From JAYVYM01 sp046593925 (GTDB lineage Bacteria > Actinomycetota > Actinomycetes > Mycobacteriales > SCTD01): a DNA stretch of 8,077 nucleotides. The notes beneath the pieces are model-generated. The model was not told the DNA's origin. It saw only the letters and a program-made list of their open reading frames with translations, and did no database searches. The position numbers were made by a program, and so were the translations under genes. Shown here in pieces: positions 6,017 to 8,077 of the stretch (the stretch's first letter is position 1; the number at the start of each line of letters is the position of its first letter). The stretch is taken from the NCBI GenBank assembly GCA_046593925.1, contig JBKJQN010000046.1, positions 1-8,077 on the forward strand. Direction: 5' to 3'.

Positions 6017-6550
6017 GTGACGGCACCGCCCGCCCGGCCGACCGCCGACGCCGACCTGGTCCGGCTGCTGCATGACGAGCACGCCGGCGCGCTGTTCGCG
6101 TTCTGCGTCCGGTACACCGGCGACCGGCAGCGCGCGGAGGACGTCGTCCAGGAGGTCCTGCTGCGCGCCTGGCGGCAGCTGAGCCGGCTCGAGCTGGGTG
6201 ACCGCCCGGTCCGGCCGTGGCTGTTCGCGGTCGCCCGCAACGTCCTCACCGACCTGCACCGCGCCGACCGGGCGCGCCCCCGGGTCGTCGCCGACGACAG
6301 CGGCCTGACAGCGGTGGCCGGCGATGCCGACGAGATCGACCGGGCCGTGGAGTCGTGGGCGATGGCCGAGGCGCTGCACCGGCTCTCCGAGCAGCACCGC
6401 GAGGTGCTGGTGCAGTCGTACTGGCTGGGTATGTCGGTCGCCGAGACCGCCCGCGCCCTGGGCATCCCGCCCGGCACGGTGAAGTCCCGGACGTACTACG
6501 CGGTGCGCGCCCTGCGCCTGGCGCTGGAGGAGATGGGGGTGACCCGGTGA
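6017..6550 (+). CDS. ECF RNA polymerase sigma factor, SigL-like
   Basis: The 177-residue protein is a two-domain ECF (group 4) sigma factor that directs RNA polymerase to a small promoter set. Sigma region 2 (about 13-82) has AEDVVQEVLLRAWRQL for core binding and -10 contact, and PWLFAVARNVLTD. Region 4 (about 113-171) has the helix-turn-helix SVAETARALGIPPGTVKSR that reads the -35 box. The tail, YAVRALRLALEEMGVTR, closely resembles that of M. tuberculosis SigL as I recall it. GTG at 6017 is chosen because GAGGAGG lies five bases before it. A longer in-frame start near 5906 would run through the predicted promoter. The stop overlaps the anti-sigma start by four bases. Confidence 0.93.
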   Translation: MTAPPARPTADADLVRLLHDEHAGALFAFCVRYTGDRQRAEDVVQEVLLRAWRQLSRLELGDRPVRPWLFAVARNVLTDLHRADRARPRVVADDSGLTAVAGDADEIDRAVESWAMAEALHRLSEQHREVLVQSYWLGMSVAETARALGIPPGTVKSRTYYAVRALRLALEEMGVTR

Positions 6551-7218
6551 GTGACCACGAGGCGTCGCGTGCGGCGCTGGGCTCCTACCTACTGGGCGCG
6601 CTCGACCCCGCGGAGCGGTCCACGGTCGAGGCCCACCTGGCCGGGTGCCCGGCCTGCCGTGACGAGCTGGCCTCTTACGCCCCGCTGCCGGGGCTGATGG
6701 CCCGGCTGTCGGCGCAGGAGATCCGGGCCGACCGACTGACGCCGCCGCGGGCTCTGCTGCCCCGGACGCTCGCCGCCGTCGAGGCCGAGCGCGCGGCGAG
6801 CAGGGTGCACCTGCGGCGTTGGCGCGGCCTGGCCGTCGGCGTGTCCGCGCTCGCCGCAGCAGGGGTGGCAGCGGTGCTGGTCCTGCCCGTCGCGGTCCCC
6901 CCGGCGCCCGGTGGCGCTCCTCGCGGGGCGCGGTCGCTGGTCGCGGCGGACGGGACGGCGGCGGCCGGGACGGCAGCTCTCGAGAGCCGGGCGTGGGGGA
7001 CCCAGCTGCACCTGACCATGCGCGACCTGCCGCGGGAGGGCACCTTCACCGCCTGGGCCCTCGATGCCTCGGGGACGCGTACGCCGGCGGCGACCTGGCA
7101 GGCCACCCGGGACGGCCGCGCCGAAGTCACCGGCGCCGCGGCACTCCCACCGGCAGCGCTGTCCGGCCTCGAGATCGTCGGCAGCAACGGCACCCGGGTG
7201 CTGGCCACGGCGGGCTAG
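6547..7218 (+). CDS. Zinc-motif transmembrane anti-sigma factor
   Basis: The 223-residue protein would hold the upstream sigma factor inactive at the membrane. The N-terminal anti-sigma domain contains His30-x3-Cys34-x2-Cys37 (AHLAGCPACRDEL), the ZAS zinc motif, in which Cys oxidation or metal exchange can trigger release in characterised relatives. One membrane helix spans about 94-116 (RGLAVGVSALAAAGVAAVLV). The outer domain (about 125-223) contains TFTAWALDASGTRTPAATWQ and GLEIVGSNGT, resembling the RskA C-terminal domain. The architecture fits RslA, the SigL partner. The GTG start at 6547 overlaps the sigma stop as GTGA, giving a balanced ratio by translational coupling. The signal sensed outside the membrane is unknown. 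Confidence 0.9.
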   Translation: MSDHEASRAALGSYLLGALDPAERSTVEAHLAGCPACRDELASYAPLPGLMARLSAQEIRADRLTPPRALLPRTLAAVEAERAASRVHLRRWRGLAVGVSALAAAGVAAVLVLPVAVPPAPGGAPRGARSLVAADGTAAAGTAALESRAWGTQLHLTMRDLPREGTFTAWALDASGTRTPAATWQATRDGRAEVTGAAALPPAALSGLEIVGSNGTRVLATAG

Positions 7219-7230
7219 CGGCCGGGCGGC

Positions 7231-7259
7231 TTGACGCGGGGGCTCGCCGGGCCCAGAGT
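7231..7259 (+). promoter_or_regulatory. Candidate housekeeping promoter of the cbt operon
   Basis: TTGACG (7231-7236), 17 bases, then CAGAGT (7254-7259). The -35 box is near the housekeeping consensus, the -10 box only partly (A at position 2, T at position 6). It lies directly before the cobalamin riboswitch and after the anti-sigma stop codon, where the cbt transcript must begin unless it reads through from the sigma operon. Confidence 0.45.
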
Positions 7260-7261
7260 CC

Positions 7262-7376
7262 GCACCGAAAGGCGACGGTGAGCAGGAATCCGGTGTGACT
7301 CCGGGACGGTCCCGCCACTGTGAAGGGCCCCGCGGGGTCGCGAGTCAGGAACTGACCCGTCGCCGACCCTCACCGA
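7262..7376 (+). ncRNA. Cobalamin (B12) riboswitch
   Basis: The leader has the conserved parts of the cobalamin riboswitch in order: GGAATCCGGTG (7285-7295), GACTCC (7297-7302), the core CGGTCCCGCCACTGTGA (7307-7323), and the B12 box GAGTCAGGAACTGACC (7342-7357). CGGTGAG (7276-7282) pairs exactly with CTCACCG (7369-7375) and can close the domain. It precedes the cobalt-transport gene cbtB by about 33 bases, a typical target. Binding of adenosylcobalamin or another cobalamin is expected to lower expression of the downstream genes. The outer boundaries are approximate. Confidence 0.92.
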
Positions 7377-7377
7377 C

Positions 7378-7395
7378 CGGGGCGTGGAAACCCCG
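7378..7395 (+). promoter_or_regulatory. Hairpin abutting the cbtB Shine-Dalgarno; probable expression platform
   Basis: CGGGG (7378-7382) and CCCCG (7391-7395) form a 5-bp stem with the loop CGTGGAAA. The next bases are the strong ribosome binding site AAGGAGG (7396-7402), seven bases before the cbtB ATG. A hairpin between the aptamer and the ribosome binding site, with no U-tract, suggests control of translation initiation rather than transcription termination. The loop may contact the aptamer, as in other B12 riboswitches; this is inferred. Confidence 0.5.
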
Positions 7396-7409
7396 AAGGA
7401 GGCACCGAG

Positions 7410-7649
7410 ATGTCAGTTGTCCCCGCAGCCCTGCAGCCCGCCGTCCTCACCGGCTCCTCCACCCGGGCAGCGCTGGCCGTCACCGTCGCCGTCGGCGCCG
7501 TACTGCTGGCGGTGCTGGTGCTGTACGCGGTGTTCCTGGACCAGGGCCAGCTGCTGTCCCCGGTGCTCGGGCACGTCGCTGTCACGGCGAACTACCTCCA
7601 CGAGTTCGCCCACGACGGGCGCCACCTGCTGGGCGCCCCCTGCCACTAG
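7410..7649 (+). CDS. cbtB: Cobalt transporter subunit CbtB
   Basis: This 79-residue protein matches CbtB, the small membrane subunit of the CbtAB cobalt uptake system for cobalamin synthesis. It has one hydrophobic helix (about 21-43) and a C-terminal tail, NYLHEFAHDGRHLLGAPCH (61-79), rich in metal ligands: His64, His68, His72, Cys78 and His79. That ending is a family hallmark, and the length is typical. The ATG at 7410 is well supported by AAGGAGG seven bases upstream. cbtA follows 2 bases after the stop. Cobalt specificity rests on family knowledge plus the upstream B12 riboswitch. Confidence 0.93.
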   Translation: MSVVPAALQPAVLTGSSTRAALAVTVAVGAVLLAVLVLYAVFLDQGQLLSPVLGHVAVTANYLHEFAHDGRHLLGAPCH

Positions 7650-7651
7650 CG

Positions 7652-8077
7652 GTGGGCCTGCTCCGCAACCTGCAGCACGGGGCCGCTGCCGGTGCGGTGG
7701 CGGGGGTGCTCACCGGGGCGTTCGGCTACCTGTTTGCCGAGCCCGCCATCGATCGGTCCGTCCAGCTGGAGAGCGCCTTGCAGGCCGCCGAACAGGCCCG
7801 GCAGGGCGCCGCCGGGCTCACGGTCGAGCACCACGCCGAGGTGTTCAGCCGGAGTACCCAGCACCTCGGCCTGCTGGTCGCGGCCGTGGCCACCGGCATA
7901 GCCCTGGGCGTGCTTTTCGGGGTCCTGCACGCGATGCTGCACCGCGACGGCAACGACCACAGCCCCTGGCGCTCCTCGCTGTGGCTCGCTGCCGGCGCCT
8001 TCTTCGCGGTCTACCTGGTGCCGTTCGTGCGCTACCCGGCCAACCCACCCGGCGTCGGGGACCCGAACACCATCGAC
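7652..8077 (+). CDS. cbtA: Cobalt transporter subunit CbtA, 5' part (runs off window)
   Basis: An open frame of 142 codons runs to the window edge without a stop and matches the N-terminal part of CbtA, the multi-spanning membrane subunit of the cobalt uptake system. Seen are a first membrane helix (about 10-29) ending in the characteristic GYLFAEPAIDR, a charged stretch, a second helix (about 72-93) followed by His93 and His97, a third (about 110-128), and the family motif RYPANPPGVGDPNTID at 127-142. By memory of the family about 90-120 residues are missing. The GTG start at 7652, two bases after the cbtB stop, has no Shine-Dalgarno, so translation probably depends on coupling to cbtB, placing it under the same riboswitch. 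Confidence 0.92.
   Translation, partial: MGLLRNLQHGAAAGAVAGVLTGAFGYLFAEPAIDRSVQLESALQAAEQARQGAAGLTVEHHAEVFSRSTQHLGLLVAAVATGIALGVLFGVLHAMLHRDGNDHSPWRSSLWLAAGAFFAVYLVPFVRYPANPPGVGDPNTID

Noticed and set aside
5260..6477. 405-codon minus-strand frame spanning the lipoprotein gene and the sigma gene
   Set aside because: It crosses the divergent promoter region and overlaps two well-supported genes out of frame; the translation is low-complexity Ser/Arg.

Overview
This is a very GC-rich window with dense genes, frequent GTG starts, 4-base GTGA gene overlaps, and a gua cluster with both guaB and guaB3. Together these point to a high-GC Actinomycetota chromosome. I cannot place the genus from sequence alone. 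I see no rRNA, tRNA, CRISPR array, transposase or prophage gene.

Positions 1-5263, all minus strand, hold a guanine-nucleotide block. In transcription order it reads guaB (IMP dehydrogenase), guaB3 (CBS-less paralogue, GTGA overlap), a 157-base spacer with inverted repeats, a small DUF427 gene, guaA (GMP synthase), and a GNAT acetyltransferase overlapping the end of guaA. guaB and guaA make the IMP -> XMP -> GMP branch. guaB3 has Asn where IMP dehydrogenases carry the catalytic Cys, so it is unlikely to be a second IMP dehydrogenase.

Positions 5343-7218 hold a compact ECF sigma module. A SigL-like sigma factor and a zinc-motif (HxxxCxxC) single-pass anti-sigma factor are translationally coupled on the plus strand. 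A DUF7282-type lipoprotein gene points the other way from the same 155-base divergent region. That region carries two back-to-back copies of TGAACC-N16-CGTG, one facing each gene. This suggests the sigma factor drives both its own operon and the lipoprotein, a self-contained envelope-response circuit. I consider it the most interesting part of the window.

Positions 7219-8077 hold a cobalt-uptake unit on the plus strand: a candidate promoter, a cobalamin riboswitch, cbtB (small His-rich membrane subunit), and the 5' part of cbtA, cut off by the window end. The expected logic is that B12 represses cobalt import when the cofactor is plentiful.
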